DNA of 64,000 bases from Ligilactobacillus pabuli (GCF_022836475.1 NZ_BQXH01000008.1:1648-65647); one strand, 5' to 3'; positions 53,395 to 62,654 are shown, counted from the first letter of the stretch. Numbers and translations are program-made. Notes: generated by a model not told the origin, from the sequence alone.

Positions 53395-54576
53395 TTGACA
53401 GAAGTTGTAATTGTTTCTGCTTTAAGATCTGCAGTTGGTAAATTTGGAGGAGCATTTAAAAATGTATCAGCAGTAGATTTAGGAGCAAAAGTTCTTAAAG
53501 AATCGTATGAAAGATTAAATTTGGACCCGAAAGAATTTGATGAAGTTATCTTAGGAAATGTTTTGAGTGGCGGGTTAGGACAAAATGTTGCTCGTCAGAT
53601 TTCAATGCATGCAGGATTGCCTAAAGAAGTCCCAGCATTTTCAGTTAACCAAGTTTGTGGATCTGGTGCTAAAACAGTCATGTTAGGTGTCCAGTCTATC
53701 ATGGCCGGAGATAATGAAGTAGTGGCCGTTGGTGGTGCAGAAAATATGAGCCAATCACCATATGTTTTGAGAGATTATCGGTGGGGTGGCCGAATGGGTC
53801 ATGGTGAAACAATCGATACATTGATCAATGATGGGTTATCAGATGCTTTTTACAAATACCACATGGGGATCACAGCAGAAAATATTTCTGAGAAATTTGG
53901 AATTTCACGTGAAACACAAGATGAATTTGCATGTCAAAGCCAACATCGAGCAGAAGCAGCGATCAAAGCAGGAAAATTTAAAGATGAAATTGTTCCAATC
54001 AGTGTACCACAGCGTAAGGGCGACGATTTGATAGTTGACCAGGATGAAGGTCCAAGATTCGGTCAAACAATGGAATCCTTACAAAAATTACGGCCAGCAT
54101 TTAAAAAAGATGGTGGGACTGTGACAGCTGGTAATTCATCCGGCATTAACGATGCTGCTGCCATTCTGATTTTGATGTCAAAAGAAAAGGCTGAGAAACT
54201 AGGATTAAAACCTCTTGCGACGGTTGCATCATATGCGACTGCTGGTGTTGATCCTAGAATTATGGGTACAGGTCCAATTCCAGCAACGAGAAAGGCTTTA
54301 AAGAAAGCTAATTTGACAGTTGCTGATTTAGACTTAATTGAATCAAACGAAGCATTTGCAGCTGAAGCTGTTTGTGTTAATCAAGAATTAGGGTTGAATA
54401 CAGATATTGTTAATGTTAATGGTGGTGCGATCGCATTAGGACATCCAATTGGTGCTAGTGGTGCAAGAATCATTGTTACTTTACTTCATGAAATGGAAAA
54501 AAGAAATGTTAAGACTGGTCTAGCAACGCTATGCATTGGTGGTGGACAAGGAAACTCAATCATTGTCAAACGCTAA
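53395..54576 (+). CDS. Acetyl-CoA C-acetyltransferase (thiolase)
   Basis: The 393-residue enzyme joins two acetyl-CoA to acetoacetyl-CoA or cleaves it. Nucleophilic Cys88 is in [10 protein letters not shown], and GHPIGASG and CIGGGQGNS near the C-terminus hold the other catalytic residues. I chose TTG 53395, seven bases after AGGAGG, giving the family length; the GTG 53371 extension is unsupported. It opens a five-gene acyl-CoA operon. Lactobacilli usually have a thiolase for mevalonate, so this may be a second paralogue. Confidence 0.92.
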   Translation: MTEVVIVSALRSAVGKFGGAFKNVSAVDLGAKVLKESYERLNLDPKEFDEVILGNVLSGGLGQNVARQISMHAGLPKEVPAFSVNQVCGSGAKTVMLGVQSIMAGDNEVVAVGGAENMSQSPYVLRDYRWGGRMGHGETIDTLINDGLSDAFYKYHMGITAENISEKFGISRETQDEFACQSQHRAEAAIKAGKFKDEIVPISVPQRKGDDLIVDQDEGPRFGQTMESLQKLRPAFKKDGGTVTAGNSSGINDAAAILILMSKEKAEKLGLKPLATVASYATAGVDPRIMGTGPIPATRKALKKANLTVADLDLIESNEAFAAEAVCVNQELGLNTDIVNVNGGAIALGHPIGASGARIIVTLLHEMEKRNVKTGLATLCIGGGQGNSIIVKR

Positions 54577-54620
54577 TTTAATGATTTTAACCCATCACTA
54601 TGTGGAAAGGTACCTATAAA

Positions 54621-55778
54621 ATGAAAACTTTTGATGAATTATTTGATACTAAGAAAAGAGCGTTAATTAATCAGGTCGTTGCATATACTAATGACAAATT
54701 AACGAAAGAAGCAAAATATTTTGATGAAACAGGAGAATTCCCTCAAGAATTTCTGTCACCTCTCCTTGAACAAAACGTTTTTTCTTTCTTGCTTTCTAAT
54801 GACAAGCTTGATTTGGCAGTGTTTTTAGAAATTATCCGGATCATTTCAAAAAAATTTGCTTCACTTGCTAGTATTTTATTAACACAGGGTTTTTATGCGA
54901 TTCATCCTCTAAACAAGTTTGGCACTAAAGAGCAAAAGGAAAAATATTTAGGAGAACTTGTTAGCGGAAAGAAAATTGGAGCATTTGGTCTATCTGAAGA
55001 ATCAGATGACAGTCACTTTAATCCAGAACTAAAAACAATTGCCTGGGAAACAGATGATGGTTGGGAAATTAGTGGTAGAAAAAAGTATCTTTCTGATGCC
55101 CCTATTGCTGATGTGTTTTTTATCGTTGCTAAAGTTCAACGGTTAAACAACAGTGTAGATACGGGAATCTTTATTATAGATAGAAACCAAGAAGGATTGG
55201 TTGTCAATGAACCGATGAATAAAATGGGGGTCAGGTCTTTACCAGTCGCTTCTGTTGATTTAAATAAGGTTAAACTTGATAGAAATAGTTTATTAGGCGG
55301 AGTTACTAAAGGTTCGCATCAGGTAAAAAGTGTGCTTAACTTGATGAAATTAGCAGTGTCCCTTCAAGCATTAGGCATTTCTCAAGGTTCTTTTGAAAAA
55401 GGGATGGATTATTTATGCTTGGTAAGGAAGTTTGGCAATCGTTTAATAGATAATCAAGATATTCAGTATAAAATGGCTGATCTTAGAGCAAGTATTTATT
55501 CTGCAGAGGCTTTTACACGACAAATTATTTTAACAGATCCACAAAACACTGTTGATGTTGCCATGGCGAAATTATTAACTGCTAATGTTGCTATAGAGAC
55601 CACAGAAACAGTGATACAGCTGACCGGTGGTTATGGTTACATGAAGGATAGTGAGATTGAAAGATATGTGCGTGATGCAAAAATAACTGCAATTTATGGT
55701 GGCTCTTCAAGATCACAAAAGGAAACAATTGCTAAACATTGGATTGATAATAGAGGAGAAAAGTACAGTGGAAATTAA
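54621..55778 (+). CDS. Acyl-CoA dehydrogenase 2, divergent and lacking the usual catalytic glutamate
   Basis: The 385-residue protein has the acyl-CoA dehydrogenase fold (GAFGLSEESDDSHF near 118, GWEISGRKKYLSDA near 148, LTGGYGYMKDSEIERYVRD near 335). The canonical catalytic Glu of IYEGT is Gly360 here (IYGGSSRSQKE), and the alternative isovaleryl/long-chain position aligns to Met242, so no obvious base remains. The TEP flavin motif is changed to SEE. I chose ATG 54621 after GGAAAGG. It overlaps the next gene by 11 bases. It may be a non-catalytic partner or a reductase. Confidence 0.8.
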   Translation: MKTFDELFDTKKRALINQVVAYTNDKLTKEAKYFDETGEFPQEFLSPLLEQNVFSFLLSNDKLDLAVFLEIIRIISKKFASLASILLTQGFYAIHPLNKFGTKEQKEKYLGELVSGKKIGAFGLSEESDDSHFNPELKTIAWETDDGWEISGRKKYLSDAPIADVFFIVAKVQRLNNSVDTGIFIIDRNQEGLVVNEPMNKMGVRSLPVASVDLNKVKLDRNSLLGGVTKGSHQVKSVLNLMKLAVSLQALGISQGSFEKGMDYLCLVRKFGNRLIDNQDIQYKMADLRASIYSAEAFTRQIILTDPQNTVDVAMAKLLTANVAIETTETVIQLTGGYGYMKDSEIERYVRDAKITAIYGGSSRSQKETIAKHWIDNRGEKYSGN

Positions 55779-56619
55779 AAATGTAATGGTTGTTGGTGCA
55801 GGTCAAATGGGCGGCGGAATCGCTCAAGCATTTGCCGAAGCAGGCTATAATGTAAAATTAAACGATATTAAACAAGAATTTGTTGACAACAGACTAGAAA
55901 TTATTTCTAAAGGTTTACAACATCAAGTTGAAAAAGGCCGATTGGAGCAACAAGAATTTGAAGAAATTATGACACATTTAACGCCATCAGTTTCTTATGA
56001 TGATGCTGCAGATATTGATCTTGTTGTTGAAGCAGCTACAGAAAATGAAAAAATTAAATTAAGCATCTTTAAAGAATTAGACGAAGTCGCACCTAAAGAA
56101 GCAATTTTAGCATCGAATACTTCTTCAATATCTATTACTAAAATTGCTGGTGCAACAAAACGTCATACACAAGTTATTGGATTGCATTTCTTTAATCCGG
56201 TACATGCAATGAAATTGATTGAGTTAAATATTGGTTTGACCACTTCACAAGAAACTATTCAAGTTGTTCAAAAAGTTGGGGAGTCTTTGGATAAAACGGT
56301 TATTATGGCAAAAGATTCTGCTGGTTTCGTGGTTAACAGAATTTTGATTCCAATGATTAATGAGGGTATTTGTGTATTGGAAGAAGGCATTGCAAGTGCA
56401 GAACAAGTCGATGAAGCTATGAGATTAGGGTCAAATGTTCCAATGGGACCATTAGAGTTAGCAGATTTTATTGGACTTGATGTGGTACTGTCAATTATGC
56501 AAACGCTATCAGCTAATTTTGGCGATACTAAATATCGTCCCGCACCATTGTTAGTTAAACATGTTGAGGCGGGAATGCTTGGCCGTAAAACAGGTCATGG
56601 TTTTTATAATTATGAATAA
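55768..56619 (+). CDS. hbd: 3-hydroxybutyryl-CoA dehydrogenase
   Basis: The 283-residue NAD(P)-dependent enzyme interconverts acetoacetyl-CoA and 3-hydroxybutyryl-CoA. It has the Rossmann motif VVGAGQMGGGIAQAFAEAGY at residues about 7-26, the catalytic LHFFNPVHAMKLIE near 138, and the C-terminal domain PMGPLELADFIGLDV. I chose GTG 55768 after GAGGAG, matching the 282-residue family length; the first codons overlap the preceding gene. Confidence 0.94.
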   Translation: MEIKNVMVVGAGQMGGGIAQAFAEAGYNVKLNDIKQEFVDNRLEIISKGLQHQVEKGRLEQQEFEEIMTHLTPSVSYDDAADIDLVVEAATENEKIKLSIFKELDEVAPKEAILASNTSSISITKIAGATKRHTQVIGLHFFNPVHAMKLIELNIGLTTSQETIQVVQKVGESLDKTVIMAKDSAGFVVNRILIPMINEGICVLEEGIASAEQVDEAMRLGSNVPMGPLELADFIGLDVVLSIMQTLSANFGDTKYRPAPLLVKHVEAGMLGRKTGHGFYNYE

Positions 56620-56640
56620 ACAAGATTAGGAGTGCTGAAA

Positions 56641-57426
56641 ATGGCAGATTACCAAACCATTTTGTTAGGAATAAAAAATAATGTTGCCACACTTATAATT
56701 AACCGTCCCAAAGCGATGAACGCTCTGAATACAAAGGTACTGCAAGAAATTGATCAAGCACTTGATGAAATTATTGCCAGCCAGGATGCACAAGTTGTTG
56801 TGATAACTGGTGCGGGAGATAAAGCTTTCGTTGCTGGTGCGGATATTAAAGAAATGGCTAGTAAAAATGCCGTTCAAGGTCAAGAATTTTCGAAATTAGG
56901 GAATGAGATTTTTATCAAATTATCAAAGTTGAAACAACCTGTTATTGCGGCTGTTAATGGATATGCTTTAGGAGGCGGATTAGAGCTGGCTTTGGCTTGC
57001 GATATTCGTATTGCCTCAACCAATGCAAAAATCGGGCAACCTGAAGTTGGGTTAGGGATTATTCCTGGATTTGGTGCTACGCAAAGATTATCGCGAGCAA
57101 TAGGTCCAGCTAAAGCTAAAGAATATATTTTAACCGCTAGAAACGTCAAGGTTGATGAAGCTTTACGTGTTGGCTTATTCAATAAGGTTGTTGAACCTAA
57201 TCACTTACTTGAAGAGACTTATAAGATGGCTGAACGTATTATCGGAAATGCTCCTTTAGCTGTTCAGAATGCTAAGTCTGTTATTAATGAAGGTGCTGAA
57301 ATTTCACTTGATCAGGCTATCAAACTTGAGGAAAATACTTTTGGTTTATTATTTGCCACAGAAGATCAAAAAGAAGGCATGCAGGCTTTCTCAGAAAAGA
57401 GAAAAGCTGTATTTCAGAATAAGTAG
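56641..57426 (+). CDS. crt: Enoyl-CoA hydratase (crotonase)
   Basis: The 261-residue enzyme hydrates crotonyl-CoA to 3-hydroxybutyryl-CoA. Both catalytic glutamates are visible: GGGLELALACD near residue 115 and GQPEVGLGIIPGFGATQRL near 135. The oxyanion region is GAGDKAFVAGADIKEM. ATG 56641 follows AGGAG. It closes the thiolase-ACAD2-hbd-crt run, 21 bases after hbd. Confidence 0.94.
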   Translation: MADYQTILLGIKNNVATLIINRPKAMNALNTKVLQEIDQALDEIIASQDAQVVVITGAGDKAFVAGADIKEMASKNAVQGQEFSKLGNEIFIKLSKLKQPVIAAVNGYALGGGLELALACDIRIASTNAKIGQPEVGLGIIPGFGATQRLSRAIGPAKAKEYILTARNVKVDEALRVGLFNKVVEPNHLLEETYKMAERIIGNAPLAVQNAKSVINEGAEISLDQAIKLEENTFGLLFATEDQKEGMQAFSEKRKAVFQNK

Positions 57427-57454
57427 TATTTTCAGCCTTTACTTTTGAATTAAA

Positions 57455-57510
57455 TGTAAGCGTTTCGCTGAACGTGATTGTATTAAATGAATATCACTAA
57501 TAATGATATT
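57455..57510 (+). promoter_or_regulatory. Regulatory region before the CoA-transferase
   Basis: TGTAAGCGTTTCGC (57455-57468) fits the cre consensus except at its last two bases. AATATCActaataaTGATATT (57490-57510) is a perfect 7-7-7 palindrome and may be an operator. Confidence 0.55.
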
Positions 57511-57587
57511 GTTTTTTGTTAACGGTTATAGTTGAATTGTAAAATTTAAATTGTAAAAGTTGAGTAAAAAAGAAACGGGGAAATAAA

Positions 57588-58919
57588 ATGGCTACAGAAT
57601 TTGAAGAACTTTATAAACAAAAACTTACTACTGCTGATGAAGCTGTTAAAGAAATTGAACCCGGTGATGGCATTATTTATCCCTTAGGTGCGGGTGAGCC
57701 TAGTGCAATTCATCAGGCTTTGGGTAATTACGATAACCTTGAAGGAAATCGCTTATATACTATGCTGTCAATGAATCCATCGCTTGACTTGCCAAAAGAA
57801 AAGTTGAGACAAATTTCTTTCTTTTTATCTGGTATGGATAGAAAGGCATTTAATAGTGGTAAAACAGAACTGGTACCATCACATTTTTCAGAAATACCAA
57901 ATATTCTAAAGGAACGTGAACCAGAACCTGTATTAATAGCAACTGTTTCTCCAATGGATGAAGAGGGATACTTTTCGTTAGGAGTCGGTGTTTCATACTT
58001 TGGTTCTCAAATTAAAAACGCAAAAAAAATTATCCTTGAAGTGAATGAGAATATGCCATACACGTATGGTATTGATAATTTTATTCATATTAGCCAAGTT
58101 GATGCTTTAATTGAAAATCATGAAATGATACCTAGTGCTCCTGAACCACAATTAAACGAAAAAGATAATAAGATTGGTGAATATATTGCTGATATGATTC
58201 ATGATGGTGATACGATTCAGGTCGGCATTGGTGCAATGCCAAATGCTGTTATGAACAACTTAGTTGATAAAAAAGATCTTGGTTTGCACAGTGAGATGTT
58301 TACTGCAAAAGCACAGCTTCTTCATGAAAGAGGAGTCTTAACAAATAAAAAGAAGCAGAACTTTAAAGGTGCTTCAGTAGCAACATTTGCATTTGGTCCA
58401 GCTAGTCTATATGCTTTTATGGATCATAATAAAGATGTTTTAATGGTTCCTAGCGATATCTCAAATGGCTTAAAATATATTGCTGAAAATGATAACTTTG
58501 TGTCTATTAATTCTGGAGTTGAAATTGATTTTCTTGGACAAGTTTCATCTGAAAGAATTGGAAATAGATATTATTCATCAACCGGAGGACAATCTGATTT
58601 TGCCAAGGGTGTTAATTTATCGGTAAATGGCCGTGGAATTGTTTGCATGTATTCAACCGCTGTCAAAGATACTGTTTCTACTATTGTACCAACAATTACC
58701 CAGGGGTCTCCAACAAGTACACATAAAAATGACGTTGATATGCTTGTTACAGAATATGGGGTGGCACATTTAAAAAATAAAACAACTAGCGAACGTGTGA
58801 GAGAACTTATTTCTGTTGCTGCTCCAAAGTTTAGAGAAGAGCTCATCAACAAAGCGATTGAAATGAACTATATTGATGATGTGGAGGCGGAAGCAGAAAA
58901 AAAGTTAAGCATTGCTTAG
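57588..58919 (+). CDS. Acyl-CoA:acetate CoA-transferase (acetyl-CoA hydrolase/transferase family)
   Basis: The 443-residue enzyme moves CoA between acetate and a short acyl group such as butyrate or 4-hydroxybutyrate. IQVGIGAMPNAVMNNL near residue 213 and GVEIDFLGQVSSERIG then SSTGGQSDFAKG around 305-340 are family motifs, with a glutamate forming the CoA thioester. It is the last step expected in butyrate release with ATP gain through acetyl-CoA. It has its own promoter region and terminator. Confidence 0.88.
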   Translation: MATEFEELYKQKLTTADEAVKEIEPGDGIIYPLGAGEPSAIHQALGNYDNLEGNRLYTMLSMNPSLDLPKEKLRQISFFLSGMDRKAFNSGKTELVPSHFSEIPNILKEREPEPVLIATVSPMDEEGYFSLGVGVSYFGSQIKNAKKIILEVNENMPYTYGIDNFIHISQVDALIENHEMIPSAPEPQLNEKDNKIGEYIADMIHDGDTIQVGIGAMPNAVMNNLVDKKDLGLHSEMFTAKAQLLHERGVLTNKKKQNFKGASVATFAFGPASLYAFMDHNKDVLMVPSDISNGLKYIAENDNFVSINSGVEIDFLGQVSSERIGNRYYSSTGGQSDFAKGVNLSVNGRGIVCMYSTAVKDTVSTIVPTITQGSPTSTHKNDVDMLVTEYGVAHLKNKTTSERVRELISVAAPKFREELINKAIEMNYIDDVEAEAEKKLSIA

Positions 58920-58931
58920 TATAAGCTGTGA

Positions 58932-58976
58932 GATTCGTACCAGGCAGTTAAACTTTGTCAGGTACGAATTTTTTTC
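58932..58976 (+). terminator. Terminator after the CoA-transferase
   Basis: ATTCGTACC and GGTACGAAT form a perfect stem followed by seven T. Confidence 0.9.
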
Positions 58977-59015
58977 TAGAAAACACCAAAATATGTTAAT
59001 AAAGGAGTCTGTTTG

Positions 59016-59996
59016 ATGCAAAAATTTAGTGCTTATGTTGTTCAAAAAGAAGATGAGAATGTAAGTGGAGAATTAGTTGACTTAAATCTAGAAGACTTAA
59101 CTGCAGGTGATGTTTTGATCCAGGTTGAGTACTCTTCGTTGAACTATAAGGATATGTTAGCATTTCAACCGCATGGAGGTGTAATCCGTAATTACCCATT
59201 AATCCCTGGAATTGATTTGGCTGGGACGGTTGTTTCTTCAGCGGTACCTGATTTTCAACCAGGTGACCAGGTTTTGAGTACGGGCTATGGGTTAGGTGTT
59301 AGCCACGATGGTGGGCTATCTCAATATGCTAAACTTCCAGCGGAATGGGTGTTAAAATTGCCGGCTGGATTATCTACTAGAGATGCGATGACATACGGTA
59401 CTGCTGGCTTAACTGCTGGTTTGTCAGTGAATGCTTTATTACAAGCAGGAATGCAGCCGACGGATCAAGTGTTAGTGACCGGTGCAACTGGGGGAGTCGG
59501 GAGCATTGCGACTAAGATTCTGGCTAATTTAGGTTACCAGAATTTAACGGCACTGATTCGAAAACCACAACAGGTTCAAGTTGCACAGGATTTGGGAGCA
59601 ACAGAGGTCTTAGACGCTGCTACATTGAAAGTGGGTCGACCGTTGCAGCACCAGACCTTTGACTATGTTTTAGATACAGTGGGAGGTGATGTGACCGCCG
59701 CACTATTAGCGATGTTAAAGAATAGCGGGGCAATGAGTGTCTGTGGTAATGTTGGCGGTAACCAACTGACAACTTCCGTGTTACCATTTATTTTGCGGGG
59801 AGTCTCGCTCTTTGGGATTGACTCTGTAGCACCAGCGCTGTTACAAAAGGCAGCCATTTGGAATAAGTTAGCAACTGAGTGGCGGGTGACGGATCAGCTA
59901 GTAGTTGATGAGGTTACATTGGTCGAAGTCAAAGACGTTTTACAAAAGCTACAGGCGGGTCAGCATCTTGGTCGTACAATCGTTAAAATTAGCTAA
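59016..59996 (+). CDS. YhdH/AcuI-family NADPH-dependent oxidoreductase (acrylyl-CoA reductase-like)
   Basis: The 326-residue medium-chain dehydrogenase lacks catalytic zinc ligands and has the YhdH pattern: SSLNYKDMLAF near residue 44, PLIPGIDLAGTV near 65, and the nucleotide site VTGATGGVGSIA near 151. Members reduce quinones or acrylyl-CoA. Beside an acyl-CoA cluster, reduction of an enoyl-CoA such as crotonyl-CoA is possible, but the family is common in lactobacilli in other contexts. ATG 59016 follows AAAGGAG. Confidence 0.82.
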   Translation: MQKFSAYVVQKEDENVSGELVDLNLEDLTAGDVLIQVEYSSLNYKDMLAFQPHGGVIRNYPLIPGIDLAGTVVSSAVPDFQPGDQVLSTGYGLGVSHDGGLSQYAKLPAEWVLKLPAGLSTRDAMTYGTAGLTAGLSVNALLQAGMQPTDQVLVTGATGGVGSIATKILANLGYQNLTALIRKPQQVQVAQDLGATEVLDAATLKVGRPLQHQTFDYVLDTVGGDVTAALLAMLKNSGAMSVCGNVGGNQLTTSVLPFILRGVSLFGIDSVAPALLQKAAIWNKLATEWRVTDQLVVDEVTLVEVKDVLQKLQAGQHLGRTIVKIS

Positions 59997-60000
59997 AAAT

Positions 60001-60047
60001 AAAAAAGGCGGTAAATTCTGTTCATAATGGGATTTGCCGCTTTTTTG
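60001..60047 (+). terminator. Terminator containing the right copy of the 23-bp direct repeat
   Basis: GCGGTAAAT pairs with ATTTGCCGC (one G-U pair), followed by TTTTTT. Its first 23 bases are identical to 50563-50585. Confidence 0.88.
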
Positions 60048-60097
60048 TATGGACCTAAATGTTAATTCTTAAAATTAAACATTAGTTAAAATAAATG

Positions 60098-60125
60098 TTG
60101 ATTAATCTAATTTATCACGTATAAT
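60098..60125 (+). promoter_or_regulatory. oppA promoter
   Basis: TTGATT (60098-60103) and TATAAT (60120-60125) with a 16-base spacer, 25 bases before the start. Confidence 0.65.
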
Positions 60126-60150
60126 TCTAATGGAAAGGGGAGGCGCTTAC

Positions 60151-61773
60151 ATGCTAAAAAATTTAAAGTTGACGACATCAATTATCATGTTGAGTTCATT
60201 ACTGGTCTTAGTGGCAGGATGTGGATCAAAAAAAGCAAATGACTCTAAAAAAGAAATTAGTGTGGCACTTAATTCAGAACTCTCAAGTGTCGATGTTTCT
60301 TTGGCAATGGATAATACTTCTTCAGATGTGATGGAACAGGTGGGGGAAGGCTTATATGACTTTACTGCTAAGGGTGGAGTTAAGCCAGCGTTGTCAACTA
60401 ATAAGCCTAAAGCAACTGATCACGGGAAAAAGTATGTCTTTAATTTACGAAAAGATGCTAAGTGGAGTAATGGCAAACCAGTTACTGCGAAAGACTTTGT
60501 GTACTCTTGGCGAAGGACAGTTGATCCTAAGACTAAATCACCACAAAGCTATTACTTTGATGGGGTTAAAAACTACCAAGCAATTGCCAATGGCAAAAAA
60601 GCACCATCTTCTCTTGGAATTAAAGCCAATGGTAAATACAAGCTTGAAGTAACTTTAGATCGAGCCATGCCTTATTTTCCCTCGATTTTAGCAGTTTCCG
60701 CTTCATTCCCACTTTATCAACCATACGTGGAAAAGCAAGGTAAGAAATATGGGACAGATGCTGAACATACCTTATACAATGGCGCCTTTACTTTGAAAGG
60801 CTGGAATGGCTCGAATGGTGAATGGTCATATGTTAAGAATAAGGATTACTGGAACGCTAAACATGTTCAGTTAGACAAGGTTAACGTAAAGGTCTATAAG
60901 ACAGAGCAAACAATGGTCCAGCAATATCAAGCTAAAAAGATTCAGTTCACACAAATTTCTGGCTCAACGGTCAAAAATTTGAAAAAAGACCAAGATTTAA
61001 CTGTACGTAAGATACCAGGTAACCAGTACTTAGTCTTTAATGTGAAAGAAAACAAGCTGTTTGCCAACCAGAAAGTACGACAAGCCTTGGCAATGGCAGT
61101 TGATTCTAACAAACTAACGAAGCACGTCTTACAAGATCAGTCACTGCCTGCTACGGGCTATGTGCCATATGGGTTTAACAACAGTAAGACTGGAAAAGAT
61201 TTTGCTAAACAGGCCGGTCAATTAGTTCAGAATAATAAAACTAAGGCGCAAAAATTGTGGGCGGAAGGCTTGAAAGAGTTGGGTATGACTTCAGCTGAAT
61301 TCTCGATTCTGTCGAGTAATACAGAGACTGCCAAACAAGTTGATGAATATCTACAATCACAATTTGAAACGACCTTCAAAAATTTGAAAGTTAGAGTAGC
61401 CGCAGTTCCATTTAACAGTCGTTTAAGCAAGCAAAATAGTGGCGATTTTGACACGGTCTTGAGTGGCTGGACCCCAGTTTACGCTGATCCAACTGACTTC
61501 TTAAACTTATTGATGACCAATAACAACAATAATAATGGAAAGTGGTCGAATAGTGAATATGATCAGCTGATCAAAGATGCGAATGATAAATATGCATTAG
61601 ATGAACAAAAACGGTGGGACAACATGGAAGCTGCCAATAAAATTGCAGTTGAACAAGCACCAATTGCACCACTTTTCTATATTTCGCAGGTTTATTTAAA
61701 AGATCCTAACTTGAAAGGCATGATGCTTGGACCTTTGGGGCAACCTTACTATAAGGATGCATCGTATAAATAA
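60151..61773 (+). CDS. oppA: Oligopeptide ABC transporter substrate-binding lipoprotein
   Basis: The 540-residue receptor binds peptides outside the cell. It has a lipobox (VAGC, cysteine near residue 24) and the family 5 binding fold: YVFNLRKDAKWSNGKPVTAK, then DFVYSWRRTVDPKT near 110, and AMAVDSNKLTKHVL near 315. I chose ATG 60151 after GGGGAGG. No permease or ATPase genes follow, so it is an orphan receptor for a transporter elsewhere. The next two genes are peptidases. Confidence 0.92.
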   Translation: MLKNLKLTTSIIMLSSLLVLVAGCGSKKANDSKKEISVALNSELSSVDVSLAMDNTSSDVMEQVGEGLYDFTAKGGVKPALSTNKPKATDHGKKYVFNLRKDAKWSNGKPVTAKDFVYSWRRTVDPKTKSPQSYYFDGVKNYQAIANGKKAPSSLGIKANGKYKLEVTLDRAMPYFPSILAVSASFPLYQPYVEKQGKKYGTDAEHTLYNGAFTLKGWNGSNGEWSYVKNKDYWNAKHVQLDKVNVKVYKTEQTMVQQYQAKKIQFTQISGSTVKNLKKDQDLTVRKIPGNQYLVFNVKENKLFANQKVRQALAMAVDSNKLTKHVLQDQSLPATGYVPYGFNNSKTGKDFAKQAGQLVQNNKTKAQKLWAEGLKELGMTSAEFSILSSNTETAKQVDEYLQSQFETTFKNLKVRVAAVPFNSRLSKQNSGDFDTVLSGWTPVYADPTDFLNLLMTNNNNNNGKWSNSEYDQLIKDANDKYALDEQKRWDNMEAANKIAVEQAPIAPLFYISQVYLKDPNLKGMMLGPLGQPYYKDASYK

Positions 61774-61811
61774 AACGCAGGTTTTACTTTTGAACAGATG
61801 GAGGCTGAAAG

Positions 61812-62654
61812 ATGAAGATTTATATTTCTACAGACATTGAAGGGATTGCAGGTATTATTAATTTTGACATGGAAAATCAGGATTCGGTGATTTTCCGAGA
61901 ACTCTATAACCAACAAATTGAGTGGGTGTTGGAGGGAATTCAGCAGTCTGATAAAAACGATGAAATTGAAGAAATCGTGATTGCTGATTCACATTCTAAG
62001 GGGACCAATCTTTCGTATAATCGTTTGACTGATTTTGATGACAGGGTCAGCCTGATCAGTGGATTTCCACGACCAGAGTATATGATGAGCACGCTAGATG
62101 AAAGCTTCGACCAAGTCTTCTTCGTGGGTTACCATGCAGGAATTGGTAAACAGGCTGGTAACATGGATCACGGTTATAGTGCTAGGGCTGCTTACAAAAT
62201 CTGGATCAATGGCCAATATCAAAACGAAACAACAATTAATGCGGCTTATGCTGCTGAGATGGGTGTGCCAGTGACATTGGTAGTTGGCGATTCAGGTTTG
62301 AAGGAACAGTTACATGATGAAAAGATGTTTCCTCAAGTTAAGTTTGTGGAAACTAAGAAATCATTGTCACGCTATGCAGCCTGGAGTTATCCCAAGAAAA
62401 AAGTGCGCGCAGACACTATTGCTGCTGTCAAAGAAGTTCTCAGCAAGTCAGCTCAGGAGACTGAACTACTCAAATATGAAACCCCAGCAGAGTTGAAAAT
62501 GCAACTTTACACTACAGCTCAAGCCGATACGATTGCACAATTGCCTGCTGTTGAGCGACTGGATGGACGGACAATTCAAACCCACGCTGATAGTATGCAT
62601 GATACTTTGAATACGATTTTGGCGTTAGTTGCTTTGGGAAACACACAAAATTAA
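61812..62654 (+). CDS. dppA: D-aminopeptidase DppA-like (M55 family)
   Basis: The 280-residue zinc peptidase begins MKIYISTDIEGIAGIINFDM, with metal ligands DxE in STDIEG and ADSHSKG near residue 59, and FVGYHAG near 104. DppA cleaves D-Ala-containing peptides. Placed between oppA and an iminopeptidase-like hydrolase, it may process imported peptides or cell-wall fragments. ATG follows GGAGG. Confidence 0.88.
   Translation: MKIYISTDIEGIAGIINFDMENQDSVIFRELYNQQIEWVLEGIQQSDKNDEIEEIVIADSHSKGTNLSYNRLTDFDDRVSLISGFPRPEYMMSTLDESFDQVFFVGYHAGIGKQAGNMDHGYSARAAYKIWINGQYQNETTINAAYAAEMGVPVTLVVGDSGLKEQLHDEKMFPQVKFVETKKSLSRYAAWSYPKKKVRADTIAAVKEVLSKSAQETELLKYETPAELKMQLYTTAQADTIAQLPAVERLDGRTIQTHADSMHDTLNTILALVALGNTQN

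Noticed and set aside
50563-60023. Classic prophage or integrative element between the direct repeats
   Set aside because: No integrase, relaxase, phage or transposase genes lie between the repeats and no tRNA gene is at either end.
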